Virus record (IMG/VR): IMGVR_UViG_3300032561_000050
Coordinates: 1 to 40,793 of that record
Direction: 5' to 3' (one strand)
From: a virus
Length of the DNA stretch: 40,793 bases
Shown: in pieces, positions 30,948 through 38,868 of the stretch
Layout of the letters: each line of letters opens with the position of its first letter
How positions within the stretch are numbered: the first letter of the stretch is position 1
Made by a program: the position numbers and the translations under genes
Notes under the pieces: model-generated
Told to the model about the DNA's origin: nothing
Seen by the model: the letters and a program-made list of their open reading frames with translations, nothing else
Databases searched by the model: none

Positions 30948-31823
30948 TCAACCCTCCTCGGCCGAGGCGCCGCCACGCAGATGCATGCCACAGGGTGGCG
31001 CCTCCACGCCGAGAAGGTGCATGGCGCAGGCGAGCAGGCCAGCGGCCGTGCTCTGGCAACCGCCTTCGAGGGTGAGATGGCCGACCGCCATCCGCACCAG
31101 GTCGCCGACCTTAGCCCGCTCGACGGCGGCTTGCTCGACCTGGCGCCGGAGCGAACCACGCTCGAAGGCGGCCGGCGATGGCTCGACGGCGGCGAGGTCG
31201 AGGGGGACCATGCGCCACTGGCCATCGGGCTTGTCTCGGCGGTAGATACGCAGATACCGCTTGGACCCGACCACGCGGACGGCATCGTCGATGGCACGGG
31301 TGAAGTCGGCCCAGCGAGCGTCATCGACCTCCATCCGGCGCAGCGCCAGGATGGCGCGGACATCGACCTTTCCTTCCTGGTCGCACTTGAAAGCGCGCTT
31401 CACCAGGGTAATCAGGAAGGGATCGACACCGGCGCCGCGCTCGCTGATCAGCGCGTCGAGCACTGCCTTGGCCGCCTGCAGCTCCGGCCCCAGGACGATG
31501 CGGTCGCTGACCGCGACCTTGACCATCATCATGCCGTCGAAGGTAGTGAAGGTGCGGTTGCCCTTGGCGCCGGCCGCCGGGGTGATGTTGTATTCCTGGT
31601 CCAGCAGCGCGTCGAAGGCTGCGATATCGGCGTCGGCGTGGACGGCGAAGCGGGACAGCTCGGCCGAGAGATCCTCGCCGTAGCCGGCAATCTTGCGGAC
31701 CATCTCGTCCATCAGCAGATCGAGCGGCCGGACATTGGCGACCGGCACCAAGTTGAATTTGGCGTCGCGGAGGTAGGAAATGCCGTCAATCACAACGGCG
31801 CCGGGAGGGGTTTGAACAGTCAT
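30948..31823 (-). CDS. DUF3164 family protein
   Basis: 291 aa. GAVVIDGISYLRDAKFNLVPVANVRPLDLLMDEMVRKI opens the DUF3164 family found in early regions of Mu-like phages. KGNRTFTTFDGMMMVKVAVSDRI and the RAILALRRMEVDDARWADFTRAI part continue it. The last about 75 residues (from GSLRRQVEQAAVERAK) extend beyond the usual domain and contain several Cys and His. Biochemical role unknown. Confidence 0.85.
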   Translation of the reverse strand: MTVQTPPGAVVIDGISYLRDAKFNLVPVANVRPLDLLMDEMVRKIAGYGEDLSAELSRFAVHADADIAAFDALLDQEYNITPAAGAKGNRTFTTFDGMMMVKVAVSDRIVLGPELQAAKAVLDALISERGAGVDPFLITLVKRAFKCDQEGKVDVRAILALRRMEVDDARWADFTRAIDDAVRVVGSKRYLRIYRRDKPDGQWRMVPLDLAAVEPSPAAFERGSLRRQVEQAAVERAKVGDLVRMAVGHLTLEGGCQSTAAGLLACAMHLLGVEAPPCGMHLRGGASAEEG

Positions 31824-31834
31824 TGAAGCACCTT

Positions 31835-31987
31835 TCAGGGATGGGGCGGAACGAAGTCGCGGAAGGCGACGTGATGGGCGGCAGGGGAAGCCATGCAGAC
31901 ATCCCGCAGCGTCGCGTTGAGGTCGCGGAGCTCAAGAAAGATCAGCAACCCGACCACTTCGATTGCGGAGACGAGCCACCACCTCAT
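31835..31987 (-). CDS. Small membrane protein of the early operon
   Basis: 50 aa. ATG at 31987 overlaps the stop of the DnaA-domain gene. One N-terminal membrane helix (MRWWLVSAIEVVGLLIFLEL), then a short polar tail. Translation is supported by the ATGA overlap only. No family recognised. Confidence 0.5.
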   Translation of the reverse strand: MRWWLVSAIEVVGLLIFLELRDLNATLRDVCMASPAAHHVAFRDFVPPHP

Positions 31988-32436
31988 GGCGTTGGCTCCT
32001 CGAACACGCGGCCGACGGCAGCCAGGAACCCGACCGGATCGCGGGCGGCGAAGTGGTTGACCATGCGGGTCAGGTGGTCGGACATGTGGCCGGCCAGCCG
32101 CAACGCCGCTTCCTGATCCTCGGACGGGACTGGTGCCATGGCCCGGATCTCCGCCTCCATGGTCAGCAGTTCGGTGGCCAGGCCATCGTCCCAGGAAAGC
32201 CAATCGTCGATCGAGCGGATGGCGTGCATGATCGTGGTGTGGTCGCGGTTGAATACGTTGGCCAGCTGGGGCAGCGAGCGCGATGGCAGCAAACGCTTGG
32301 CCAGCCAGATCGCCGCATGACGGGGCGCCACCAGATCGCGGGAGCGCCGCCGGCCGCGCAGCAGCTCGACCGAAACATCGTAACGGCGGGCGACGAAGCG
32401 CAGGATCATGCCGGCGTCGAGAATGACGGGGGTCAT
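31984..32436 (-). CDS. Stand-alone DnaA domain IV-like DNA-binding protein
   Basis: 150 aa. Residues about 10-80 (VARRYDVSVELLRGRRRSRDLVAPRHAAIWLAKRLL, then LPQLANVFNRDHTTIMHAIRSID) match the C-terminal domain of DnaA, including RDHTT-xx-HA, which contacts the DnaA box. No AAA+ ATPase part is present. The remaining 70 residues are helical. The protein could bind DnaA boxes to affect host replication start or direct phage replication. Overlaps its neighbours on both sides by ATGA. Confidence 0.82.
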   Translation of the reverse strand: MTPVILDAGMILRFVARRYDVSVELLRGRRRSRDLVAPRHAAIWLAKRLLPSRSLPQLANVFNRDHTTIMHAIRSIDDWLSWDDGLATELLTMEAEIRAMAPVPSEDQEAALRLAGHMSDHLTRMVNHFAARDPVGFLAAVGRVFEEPTP

Positions 32437-32768
32437 GCCGCCCTCACTTCGGCACCGCCGGTCAGGGCCACCACGGCGGCGGCGAGAATGTTGGCCTCGG
32501 CCGACACAGGCAGACGGGTGCGATGGCCGCCCAGCAAGTCCAGCGCCAGCGCCCTGGCCACGTCGATCGCCACCGGCCCCACCACCACCTGGTCATGCCG
32601 GCCGGCCACCTCCGACAGATCGACCACCACAGTGTGAAGGGCGCCGTCGCCATCCTTGGCGGTGACGATCTGACGCCGTCCGGCGGTGCGGAAGGTCACC
32701 ACCTCGTAGGTGACCGAGTGGCGGCCGTCAGAGATCTCGATGGGATCGCCGATGCGAAGTGGGTTCAT
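32433..32768 (-). CDS. Small early protein, unknown
   Basis: 111 aa from the ATG at 32768, overlapping the upstream stop (ATGA). MNPLRIGDPIEISDGRHSVTYEVVTFRTAGRRQIVTAKDGDGALHTVVVDLSEV is beta-rich (SH3-like size), then a hydrophobic helical stretch with AIDVARALALDLLGG. No family recognised. Confidence 0.6.
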   Translation of the reverse strand: MNPLRIGDPIEISDGRHSVTYEVVTFRTAGRRQIVTAKDGDGALHTVVVDLSEVAGRHDQVVVGPVAIDVARALALDLLGGHRTRLPVSAEANILAAAVVALTGGAEVRAA

Positions 32769-33025
32769 GCCGCACCGCCTTCGTCCGACGCGGCGGCGCG
32801 GGGCGGCGTCGATCTCCACAAAGGGAGGCGAAGCACGTTGTCGGGGAGATCGTTTCCCGCCTTGGCCACATCCGACAGCGCGGATTGCTCCAGCTGTCGG
32901 ACATCGGCGGCAATGGCGATCAGGGACAGGATGACTTGCTCGATGTCGCGCGGTGTCATGGGCTGGGGAGCCCGCATGAAGGGGTGCAGATGCTTCCAAA
33001 GCGAGTCGATGTCGTCACTGATCAT
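32765..33025 (-). CDS. Small early protein, unknown
   Basis: 86 aa from the ATG at 33025, overlapping the end of the upstream gene by 11 bases. MISDDIDSLWKHLHPFMRAPQPMTPRDIEQVILSLIAIAADVRQLEQSALSDVAKAG is helical, then DNVLRLPLW and an acidic end. No family recognised. An upstream in-frame start would overlap the neighbour much more. Confidence 0.55.
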   Translation of the reverse strand: MISDDIDSLWKHLHPFMRAPQPMTPRDIEQVILSLIAIAADVRQLEQSALSDVAKAGNDLPDNVLRLPLWRSTPPRAAASDEGGAA

Positions 33026-33389
33026 GGCCACCTCCGCTGCGGGAGTGAGGGCAAGCCGGGCAGGCACGGGACAGCCGCGCCGACTGGGGACTGGCGGTGG
33101 AAAAGCCGCGACGCTGATGGGAGATGCACGCCTCGGCCGACACGACGCCGACAACCGGGCAGTCAACCGTGGCCGACATCAGGGCGCCCCGAACGGCCTG
33201 CTCAACGGCGGTTAAATCGCCGGTGTATTTGGCCTGCAGCACGTTGCAGACCAAACCGGAGGAGTAGCGGATGCGGTTGCTGGCGGCCCTCTGGCTGGTG
33301 CGGTCACACTCGCCGGCCAGGACTTCGACCCAATCGGGGGCGGGACTTCCCCACGCCTTGCGGGCGCGGTCAAGGTTGGTGTTGCTCAT
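33015..33389 (-). CDS. Helix-turn-helix regulator of the early operon
   Basis: 124 aa. VEVLAGECDRTSQRAASNRIRYSSGLVCNVLQAKYTGDLTAVEQAVRGALM is a lambda-repressor-like HTH with the second helix at SNRIRYSSGLVCNVL. A C-terminal VDCPVVGVVSAEACISHQR...ACPACPH has four or more cysteines, maybe metal-binding. This pair of features occurs in early proteins of many transposable phages. Start overlaps the upstream stop (ATGA). Confidence 0.75.
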   Translation of the reverse strand: MSNTNLDRARKAWGSPAPDWVEVLAGECDRTSQRAASNRIRYSSGLVCNVLQAKYTGDLTAVEQAVRGALMSATVDCPVVGVVSAEACISHQRRGFSTASPQSARLSRACPACPHSRSGGGHDQ

Positions 33390-33979
33390 GCCACACCTCC
33401 CTTGGTCCAGGTCGCCTCGCCCAGATTGAGGTCGTAGATTTGGCCGTTGCGGGGACGCCAGACCGGGGCGGCGGGGCCGGTATTTCGGACCAAGGCCCAG
33501 CGCTTGAAGCCGTTACTGGTGACCGCCGTGCCCGGCTCGCGCCGGGGCAGTTCGCGGAGATAGCCAGCCCTGGTCAAAATCGAGAGGTAATTGCGCGCAT
33601 TGGCGTAGCCGCGCCGCCCCTCGTCGGCCAGGGCCAGCAGATCGCCGAGACTGAACTTCCCCAGAATGCGCATGGCCGACCACAGCCGGTCGCGGGTTGT
33701 TGCGCGGGCCATGCGGCGGGGCGTTTCTCGCTCCAACGGCCCAACGGGACCGCTCTTGACCACCTTGCCGCCAGCAAGGAAGGCGGCGCCTTCGGGGGTG
33801 AGCACATAGCAGCCCACCTCGCGCCGGTCGGCGAGGCCACGGGCGATTAACCTGCCGGCGGCGGCCACCACGTTGTGATTGGTGAGGCCGGTTGCCGCAG
33901 CCAGATCATCGGGGGTCCGGCACACATCCATGCCGAGATGGCGCAGCACGGCGTTGGCTGGGGAAATGGGGCTGCCCAT
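33386..33979 (-). CDS. Tandem winged-helix DNA-binding protein
   Basis: 197 aa from the ATG at 33979, one base after the MuB stop. First winged helix: TPDDLAAATGLTNHNVVAAAGRLIARGLADRREVGCYVLTPEGAAFL. Second: RDRLWSAMRILGKFSLGDLLALADEGRRGYANARNYLSILTRAGYLREL. A C-terminal WRPRNGQIYDLN segment follows. Probably a regulator or recombination accessory; typical of early genes downstream of MuB in alphaproteobacterial Mu-like phages. The longer open frame upstream overlaps MuB and is shadow sequence. Confidence 0.7.
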   Translation of the reverse strand: MGSPISPANAVLRHLGMDVCRTPDDLAAATGLTNHNVVAAAGRLIARGLADRREVGCYVLTPEGAAFLAGGKVVKSGPVGPLERETPRRMARATTRDRLWSAMRILGKFSLGDLLALADEGRRGYANARNYLSILTRAGYLRELPRREPGTAVTSNGFKRWALVRNTGPAAPVWRPRNGQIYDLNLGEATWTKGGVA

Positions 33980-33980
33980 G

Positions 33981-34739
33981 TCAAACCCGCACCAGAATGG
34001 GCTTGCCGGTGCCGCGATCGTTGAGCAGCACTTGGCCCGCCATCGCCAGGACACCAACACCCTCGGGGTCGGCATTGCGCCGGCCGAACCGCTCGATGGC
34101 GGCGATGCCTTCCTTGGTTTCCCGGAACCGGCCGCCACTGACCTTGTGCAGGAATTCGACCAGGTCATCCCTGACCGGCACCTCACACAGCCCCTCGACC
34201 ATGGCGCGGGTATCTTCCAGCGGCGCCGGCTTGAATTCGACGTACTGGCCGACGCGGCTGGCGACCTGGGGGAAGCGGGTCAGGTTGTGGCGCACCCGCC
34301 CCATGCCAACCAGGATGAAGGGGATCTCCAGCATGTCGGAGAGGTCGCGCACCGTCTCCAACAGCCGCGACGAGCGGCTGATGTAGTCCACCTCGTCGAT
34401 CACCACCCCGAACGGAACGTCATCGCGATCGGCGGCGGCGGCGCGCTCGCCCAGGGCCTGGACAGTCTGGCGGAACATCCGCTCGAAGCTGTGCTCGGGC
34501 GTCTTGCGCAGCTCGCCCAGCATCTCGCGCAGGAACCATGTCGGGGTCCATTCCTTCTTGGCCCGCAGGAAGACGGCTTGATTCTGCACCGCCCACCAAT
34601 GCGAGGTCGCGCTCTTGCCGAGGCCGGGCTCGCCGTCGAGCACCACCAGGCACGCCTCGTTGGCCCCGCGCTGATTGAGGGCCTGCAGGCCGTCCATGAA
34701 CGTCCGGGCGTTCCGGGTCTTCACGAAAATGGGTTTCAT
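33981..34739 (-). CDS. MuB-like transposition target-selection ATPase
   Basis: 252 aa from the ATG at 34739, one base after the transposase stop. AAA+ core: Walker A GEPGLGKS (36-43), Walker B GVVIDE (111-116), sensor-type FILVGMGRVRHNL. MuB coats target DNA, gives target immunity and activates the transposase. The protein is shorter than Mu B (312 aa) and lacks the N-terminal HTH domain, as in other alphaproteobacterial Mu-like phages. Confidence 0.9.
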   Translation of the reverse strand: MKPIFVKTRNARTFMDGLQALNQRGANEACLVVLDGEPGLGKSATSHWWAVQNQAVFLRAKKEWTPTWFLREMLGELRKTPEHSFERMFRQTVQALGERAAAADRDDVPFGVVIDEVDYISRSSRLLETVRDLSDMLEIPFILVGMGRVRHNLTRFPQVASRVGQYVEFKPAPLEDTRAMVEGLCEVPVRDDLVEFLHKVSGGRFRETKEGIAAIERFGRRNADPEGVGVLAMAGQVLLNDRGTGKPILVRV

Positions 34740-34740
34740 G

Positions 34741-36834
34741 CTATAATGCCTCCACACTCTGAGAGAGTTCACGAAGCGCCGTTGCATCGACGCCTTCAAA
34801 ATCCAGCAAAGACCGGAACGAGCTGTTGCGCAGTAGCTGGCGCAGCAGCTCCCGGTCCGCGTTGGTCACCTGGGTTGGGTGGGCCATCAGCCAGCGCGCA
34901 TAGCCCATGTCGTCGGAAAACACCGGGCGCCCATCGGCGCGGGCGGTGGCGGCACGCGCCGGCATCGGCGGCGCGTCATGGGCGGCCGAAACCGTGATGC
35001 AGTCGGCATCGGCAACAGCCATCGGCATGATGAAGTCCGCCATCGGCTGGTGCTCGATCATCGGGGCGCGCAGCTCTTCCTTGGCCACGGCGATGTGGCC
35101 TTCGTGGCGCTTGACCATCCCCGCGACGCGCTGTTCGTGCGCCAACTGGGCTTGGCTGACCGGGAAGTAGCTGGTCTTGTGGCCATTCCAGATGGCCTCG
35201 CAAATGAACCGGCCCTCGCGGTCGCGCACCCAAACCTTGGTGGCGTCATGGATGTCGTAGGACACCTGCACATCCTCGCCGTGCAGCCGTTCCAACGGAG
35301 CGCCTCCGAAATATTCGTTGCCGAATAGCTCGACCAGGGCGCGCCGGGCCTTGCGGATCTCGACTGGGCGGAACAGGTCGCGGGCGACTTCCGGTGAAAT
35401 CGGGTCCGGCGTCCAGCCGTCGGCAATCGCCTTGGCCCACACCTCGTCGGGGGACATGTGCCGGCGCCGTCCAGCCTCGCGATCGGCGATCTTCGGCAGG
35501 CCGTCGCATTCGCGCGCATTGGCGGCGGCGATCTCCGCCTCGATCAGGGCGACGAATTCGGCCCAGGACGGCAGCAGCCGCGAGGTTCCGACTTCGCGGA
35601 TGTCCTTGCGGGTAATTTTGTAGGCCTGCTGCCGCGCCTCGCGGTCCATGTCCTGGCCGACATAGGTCGCCAGCTTCTTGGCTGCGCGGTGCAGCACGGT
35701 GGAATTGCGCCGCTCGACCACGCCACGGGCCTGGGAATTGTAGGCGATGGAGTGCTTTTTGGTGATGTACAGGCGCGCAGCCAGGCCGGTGACCTGGTCA
35801 TCCCAGGCGGCGTTCTTGGCGCCCGAACCATTGTCATAATAGAGGATGTCGCATGAGGTGGCGGTGGTGACCGCGTGGCGCAGCGCGTCCGCCACCGAGC
35901 TGGTGTTTTCCGCCAACGCCACACTCCAGCCGACAATTCGGCGGCTGTACACATCGACCATCAAGGTGATTTCCGGGCGGAACGGGCGCCCATGGATCGG
36001 GTGCGCCACTTCGGCCTTGAAGGTGTGGCCATCGCCGCAGAACACCGCGCCGGGCCACAATTCCGAGACATCGCGGGCGTGGAAGGCGCGGTATTTGCGC
36101 AGATCACGGGGGCCGACCCTGCCGATATGCAGGCTGATGGCGTCAACCTTTTTCAGAAAACGTCGCACCTGATCGATGCTCGGCCGGTCCTCACCCTCGG
36201 GCCACAGATCCTCCAGCACCATGGTGATCGATGGATTTTGCGGAGTGCCCCGGAGGTTGAAGAATGTCGCTGCCCATGTGGGGATCGGCGCCTCTTCCGC
36301 CGCCGCCGGCGCCAGCGCCTCGACGGCACCACCATTTTCGCGTCGGGCCTTTAGCCAGTTGTAGACCGTTGCTCGCGTCAGGCTGCGGCTGGCGTTGCCG
36401 CGCGCGTTGGCCGTCGCCACCGCCCGCTGAAGCTCGGGCGCCAGCTCGCGGCCCCGCGCCGAGTCTACCAGGGTGGTGACCGCCTCGCCCTGGGTACTGC
36501 CGTTAAGCACCAGGCGGTCGATCTCGGCCAGCAGGATGGCGCGGGCCTCCATCGGCCGGCGCTGGTAGGTCTTCAGGCTGGCGGCGTCGGGAACGGGCTG
36601 GTGATGTTTGGCCACCGGCGCCGGGCGGCTGGTGGTCAGGGCCTTGGCGGTCAAGGCCTTGCGGACTTCGGCGGGGAGGGTGGCGAGAGGGTAAAGGCGC
36701 CGGCGATTCCCGGTCGGTAGCGGCACCTCTTCGAATGGCCAGATCGAGGAGGATGCCCTCCGCTCGGCCTGGCTCTTGCTGATCCCAAGGGCGTCGGCGA
36801 TCTCCTTGATGGTGGCGCGACTGAGATCAACCAT
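34741..36834 (-). CDS. DDE transposase, MuA family
   Basis: 697 aa. N-terminal Mu-type winged helix (LSRATIKEIADALGISKSQAERRASSSIWPFEEV, residues 4-40). A second DNA-binding region follows at about 90-170. Catalytic DDE: D268 (FCGDGHTF), D334 (LYYDNGSGAKN), E374 (GVVERRN). Mu-transpos_C-type beta barrel with GRFICEA (541-547), as in MuA. The C-terminal helical end (FRSLLDFEGVDATALRELSQ) probably contacts MuB and ClpX. It cuts and joins phage ends during integration and replicative transposition. Confidence 0.95.
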   Translation of the reverse strand: MVDLSRATIKEIADALGISKSQAERRASSSIWPFEEVPLPTGNRRRLYPLATLPAEVRKALTAKALTTSRPAPVAKHHQPVPDAASLKTYQRRPMEARAILLAEIDRLVLNGSTQGEAVTTLVDSARGRELAPELQRAVATANARGNASRSLTRATVYNWLKARRENGGAVEALAPAAAEEAPIPTWAATFFNLRGTPQNPSITMVLEDLWPEGEDRPSIDQVRRFLKKVDAISLHIGRVGPRDLRKYRAFHARDVSELWPGAVFCGDGHTFKAEVAHPIHGRPFRPEITLMVDVYSRRIVGWSVALAENTSSVADALRHAVTTATSCDILYYDNGSGAKNAAWDDQVTGLAARLYITKKHSIAYNSQARGVVERRNSTVLHRAAKKLATYVGQDMDREARQQAYKITRKDIREVGTSRLLPSWAEFVALIEAEIAAANARECDGLPKIADREAGRRRHMSPDEVWAKAIADGWTPDPISPEVARDLFRPVEIRKARRALVELFGNEYFGGAPLERLHGEDVQVSYDIHDATKVWVRDREGRFICEAIWNGHKTSYFPVSQAQLAHEQRVAGMVKRHEGHIAVAKEELRAPMIEHQPMADFIMPMAVADADCITVSAAHDAPPMPARAATARADGRPVFSDDMGYARWLMAHPTQVTNADRELLRQLLRNSSFRSLLDFEGVDATALRELSQSVEAL

Positions 36835-37261
36835 GACGCCCTCCTTGAAAGGGGTCGATCTGGCCGGCGGCGACTTGAAGGGCGGTTATAAGCTCTGGCG
36901 CAACCACATCAGCCAACGGATACTCCATCCCGTGGCGCCCTCGCTGCCGGCGTGGCCAAGCATGAATTTCCGCCTTTGCCCGAACGAAAGCCGCATTGGT
37001 GTCAAAGAGGCCGAGCCCCACAATCTCGGCGGCCGTAAGCCAGCGCGCAGATCCGGGGAGCCCCATGCGGTCAAGAATGATGGGGGCCTTGACGTCCAGG
37101 GGCAGCTTGGCGAGAGGATAAAGGCGGCGTTTGGCGCCGGTTGGAATGATCTCTTCGTCAAACCGCCAGCGGCCCTTAAGGGCGCGATGTCCAGCCGTCC
37201 GCAATGGAATGCCCAGCACTGCGGCGATTTCCTTGATGGTGGTTCGGCTGAATTCAGCCAT
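36827..37261 (-). CDS. Stand-alone MuA-N-type DNA-binding protein
   Basis: 144 aa from the ATG at 37261. MAEFSRTTIKEIAAVLGIPLRTAGHRALKGRWRFDEE is closely related to the first domain of the adjacent transposase. A second, diverged copy (LTAAEIVGLGLFDTNAAFVRAKAEIHAWPRRQRGRHG) follows, so the protein is two winged helices without catalytic part. It overlaps the transposase start by 8 bases. It could compete for the enhancer or ends, as Mu repressor and MuA do. A GTG/ATG start at 37303 is possible and would include an 11-base G tract. Confidence 0.72.
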   Translation of the reverse strand: MAEFSRTTIKEIAAVLGIPLRTAGHRALKGRWRFDEEIIPTGAKRRLYPLAKLPLDVKAPIILDRMGLPGSARWLTAAEIVGLGLFDTNAAFVRAKAEIHAWPRRQRGRHGMEYPLADVVAPELITALQVAAGQIDPFQGGRHG

Positions 37262-37263
37262 CA

Positions 37264-37274
37264 CCCCCCCCCCC
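37264..37274 (-). repeat. G11 homopolymer tract before the MuA-N-type gene
   Basis: Eleven C on the plus strand (G on the mRNA) directly upstream of the ATG at 37261, overlapping the likely ribosome-binding position. Such tracts slip during replication. Depending on the true start it would change the spacing to the ATG or the reading frame. Confidence 0.7.
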
Positions 37275-37299
37275 GAGGTGTTATTCCCCCTGGCTTTGG

Positions 37300-37761
37300 T
37301 CATCGGCAGGCCCCCCTTGCGCGGCGCTCTTCGGCTTCGGCCAACTTGTCCAGTTCGGCAGCCTTCTCGCGCATCTGGGTGGCGCGGATCAGGCTGACGT
37401 AGCGGTCATCCACCACCGCGAACCCGAACAGCTCAGGCAGCAGCGACAGCAGCCGCCAATCCCTGGTGGCGTGCACCAGGGCGGCGAAGCGGATGACGTT
37501 GATGTTGTGGGTATCGCGGGCCTCGGAGACATAGGCGTCCAGCATGTGCTTGGAGACTGTCTCGCCCAGGTATTCGCCCATTCGTTCGGCGATCTCATCG
37601 CGGCTGGCGCCACACTCGTCCAGCGCCACCGCCATCGCCCGGCAGATTCGGGCGTTCAGCGTGGCGCCGCGCACCTGGTGTTCGTCGAACCGGACCGCCG
37701 GCTCTGCCGGCTTCCAGTCGAGAAGCTCCATCGTGCGGGCGTCGCGGCGGTCTCGGACCAT
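37300..37761 (-). CDS. Early DNA transposition/regulatory protein, HTH type
   Basis: 153 aa. ARTMELLDWKPAEPAVRFDEHQVRGATLNARICRAMAVALDECGASRDEIAERMGEYLGETVSKHMLDAYVSEARDTHNI includes an HTH (SRDEIAERMGEYLGETVSKHMLDAYV). The helical C-terminus is rich in Arg and Glu. A similar protein precedes MuA in other alphaproteobacterial Mu-like phages. Exact role unknown. Confidence 0.7.
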   Translation of the reverse strand: MVRDRRDARTMELLDWKPAEPAVRFDEHQVRGATLNARICRAMAVALDECGASRDEIAERMGEYLGETVSKHMLDAYVSEARDTHNINVIRFAALVHATRDWRLLSLLPELFGFAVVDDRYVSLIRATQMREKAAELDKLAEAEERRARGACR

Positions 37762-37763
37762 GA

Positions 37764-38105
37764 TCAGGCGGCCCTCCGCTGGTCGGAGACCCGGTTGAGC
37801 ACCGCCAGCGCCCCGGCGATCGAGGTGTCGCGGTCAGGTCTTTCACAGTAGAGCTGGGCCGCGTTGCGCAGGAAATAGGCCGGCGTTTCATCGACAATCG
37901 CGGCATAGCCACACAGCTCGCTGGCGATGCGCTGTGCGGCCTCGGGCAGCCCCTCCCGGTCCTCCTCGTCGTATTGCTCGACCATCCACATGCACATCAG
38001 CAGTCGATCTGCTACGTCCGCCGCCGCGATGGCTCCGGCACCACGGATGGTGCCTTCGGCCGCGTGGGCGAGATGCATGGCCGGGGACATGAATCGGGCG
38101 TTCAT
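37764..38105 (-). CDS. Small early protein, unknown
   Basis: 113 aa from the ATG at 38105, overlapping the stop of the upstream gene (ATGA). MNARFMSPAMHLAHAAEGTIRGAGAIAAADVADRLLMCMWMVEQYDEEDREGLPEAAQRIASELCGYAAIVDE is helical throughout. No family recognised. Confidence 0.6.
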   Translation of the reverse strand: MNARFMSPAMHLAHAAEGTIRGAGAIAAADVADRLLMCMWMVEQYDEEDREGLPEAAQRIASELCGYAAIVDETPAYFLRNAAQLYCERPDRDTSIAGALAVLNRVSDQRRAA

Positions 38106-38422
38106 GGCACCCCTCCCTTGGCGTCGAGGGTCTTCCAAAACCTGCCCACCGCCGACCGACTCGGCGCCCGCTTGGCACCGAAGCGGCGGGTGACTTCCGT
38201 CACCGCCTCATCGACGGTCATCTGGCGGTGGCTGGCGATCAGGAAGTCGCGCACCTCGACATCGCGCCAGAACGTTGGCCGCCGCCCGCTCGACCATGCA
38301 ATCTCGCGATCGGACGGTGGCGCTTCCGCTTCCTGGCGGGACAATTCGTCGAGCACCACTCGGATGGCTGGCCGCAAGATGGCCGCCACGATGCGCACCG
38401 CGATGGAGGGGGGCGTGTTCAT
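38102..38422 (-). CDS. Small early protein with HTH-like C-terminus
   Basis: 106 aa. ATG overlaps the stop of the Ner-like gene. The second half (DVEVRDFLIASHRQMTVDEAVTEVTRRFGAKRAPSRSAVGRFWKTLD) has an HTH-like layout. Its SRSAVGRFWKTLD resembles SRSGLGRHFKGLD of the DUF3486 protein (23987-24619). Probably DNA-binding; role unknown. Confidence 0.6.
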   Translation of the reverse strand: MNTPPSIAVRIVAAILRPAIRVVLDELSRQEAEAPPSDREIAWSSGRRPTFWRDVEVRDFLIASHRQMTVDEAVTEVTRRFGAKRAPSRSAVGRFWKTLDAKGGVP

Positions 38423-38718
38423 GCGGCCTCTCCGTTTTGACGTTTTCCCCCACCACCGCGACGGGTATAGTGGGTCTTAGATCGTGGATGCCGGTATGTA
38501 CCGTCGGCGTCGTAGCGGTGGGGCCATATCTGGCGGGGTGACACCCCCAGAAACTCGGCGATCACCAATTCGGCGGCGAAATAGGGGCGGAGCAGCGCCA
38601 GGCTGCAGGCCCGCTTGTCCAAGCCGTTGGCTTCGGAAAGGGCTTCAAGGCTGATGCCGCGCATGCGGATCGCCGCCTTGATTTCCTCCCGGTGCCAGCC
38701 CTTTGGCTTCGGTGACAT
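38419..38718 (-). CDS. ner: Ner-like early regulator (Nlp family)
   Basis: 99 aa from the ATG at 38718, with AGGAGA 6 bases before it. MSPKPKGWHREEIKAAIRMRGISLEALSEANGLDKRACSLALLRPYFAAELVIAEFLGVSPRQIWPHRYDADG is the Ner/SfsB-type HTH with WHREEIKAA and PxxIWPxRY. Ner of Mu represses the early and repressor promoters after induction. First gene of the early operon, divergent from the repressor, as in Mu. Confidence 0.9.
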   Translation of the reverse strand: MSPKPKGWHREEIKAAIRMRGISLEALSEANGLDKRACSLALLRPYFAAELVIAEFLGVSPRQIWPHRYDADGTYRHPRSKTHYTRRGGGGKRQNGEAA

Positions 38719-38736
38719 ACACGTCTCCTCGTCTCT

Positions 38737-38761
38737 CCCGGCCCTGGCAGGCCGGGTTTTT
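38737..38761 (+). terminator. Hairpin/terminator in the early leader
   Basis: CCCGGCC-CTGGCA-GGCCGGG (38737-38756) followed by TTTTT. On the plus strand this is a good rho-independent terminator, so it could stop antisense transcription coming out of the early operon. On the minus strand the same hairpin lies in the 5' leader directly before the Ner ribosome-binding site. Confidence 0.6.
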
Positions 38762-38797
38762 CGGGTGTTCAATGCGAGGGATCACACGAACATGACA

Positions 38798-38868
38798 ATA
38801 GGGATAGCGCGTTTATGCTCCATTGGCAAGGGCCTTTTCGCCGTATTCGAGGGCGCGGCAATCCCTAT
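38798..38868. promoter_or_regulatory. Early control region: inverted ATAGGGAT boxes
   Basis: ATAGGGAT at 38798-38805 and its reverse complement ATCCCTAT at 38861-38868. On the minus strand TTGCCA (near 38836) and TATCCC with a 17-base spacer form a possible early promoter whose -10 lies on the first box. Likely operator for the repressor or Ner, and the counterpart of the Mu operator/enhancer. Confidence 0.45.
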
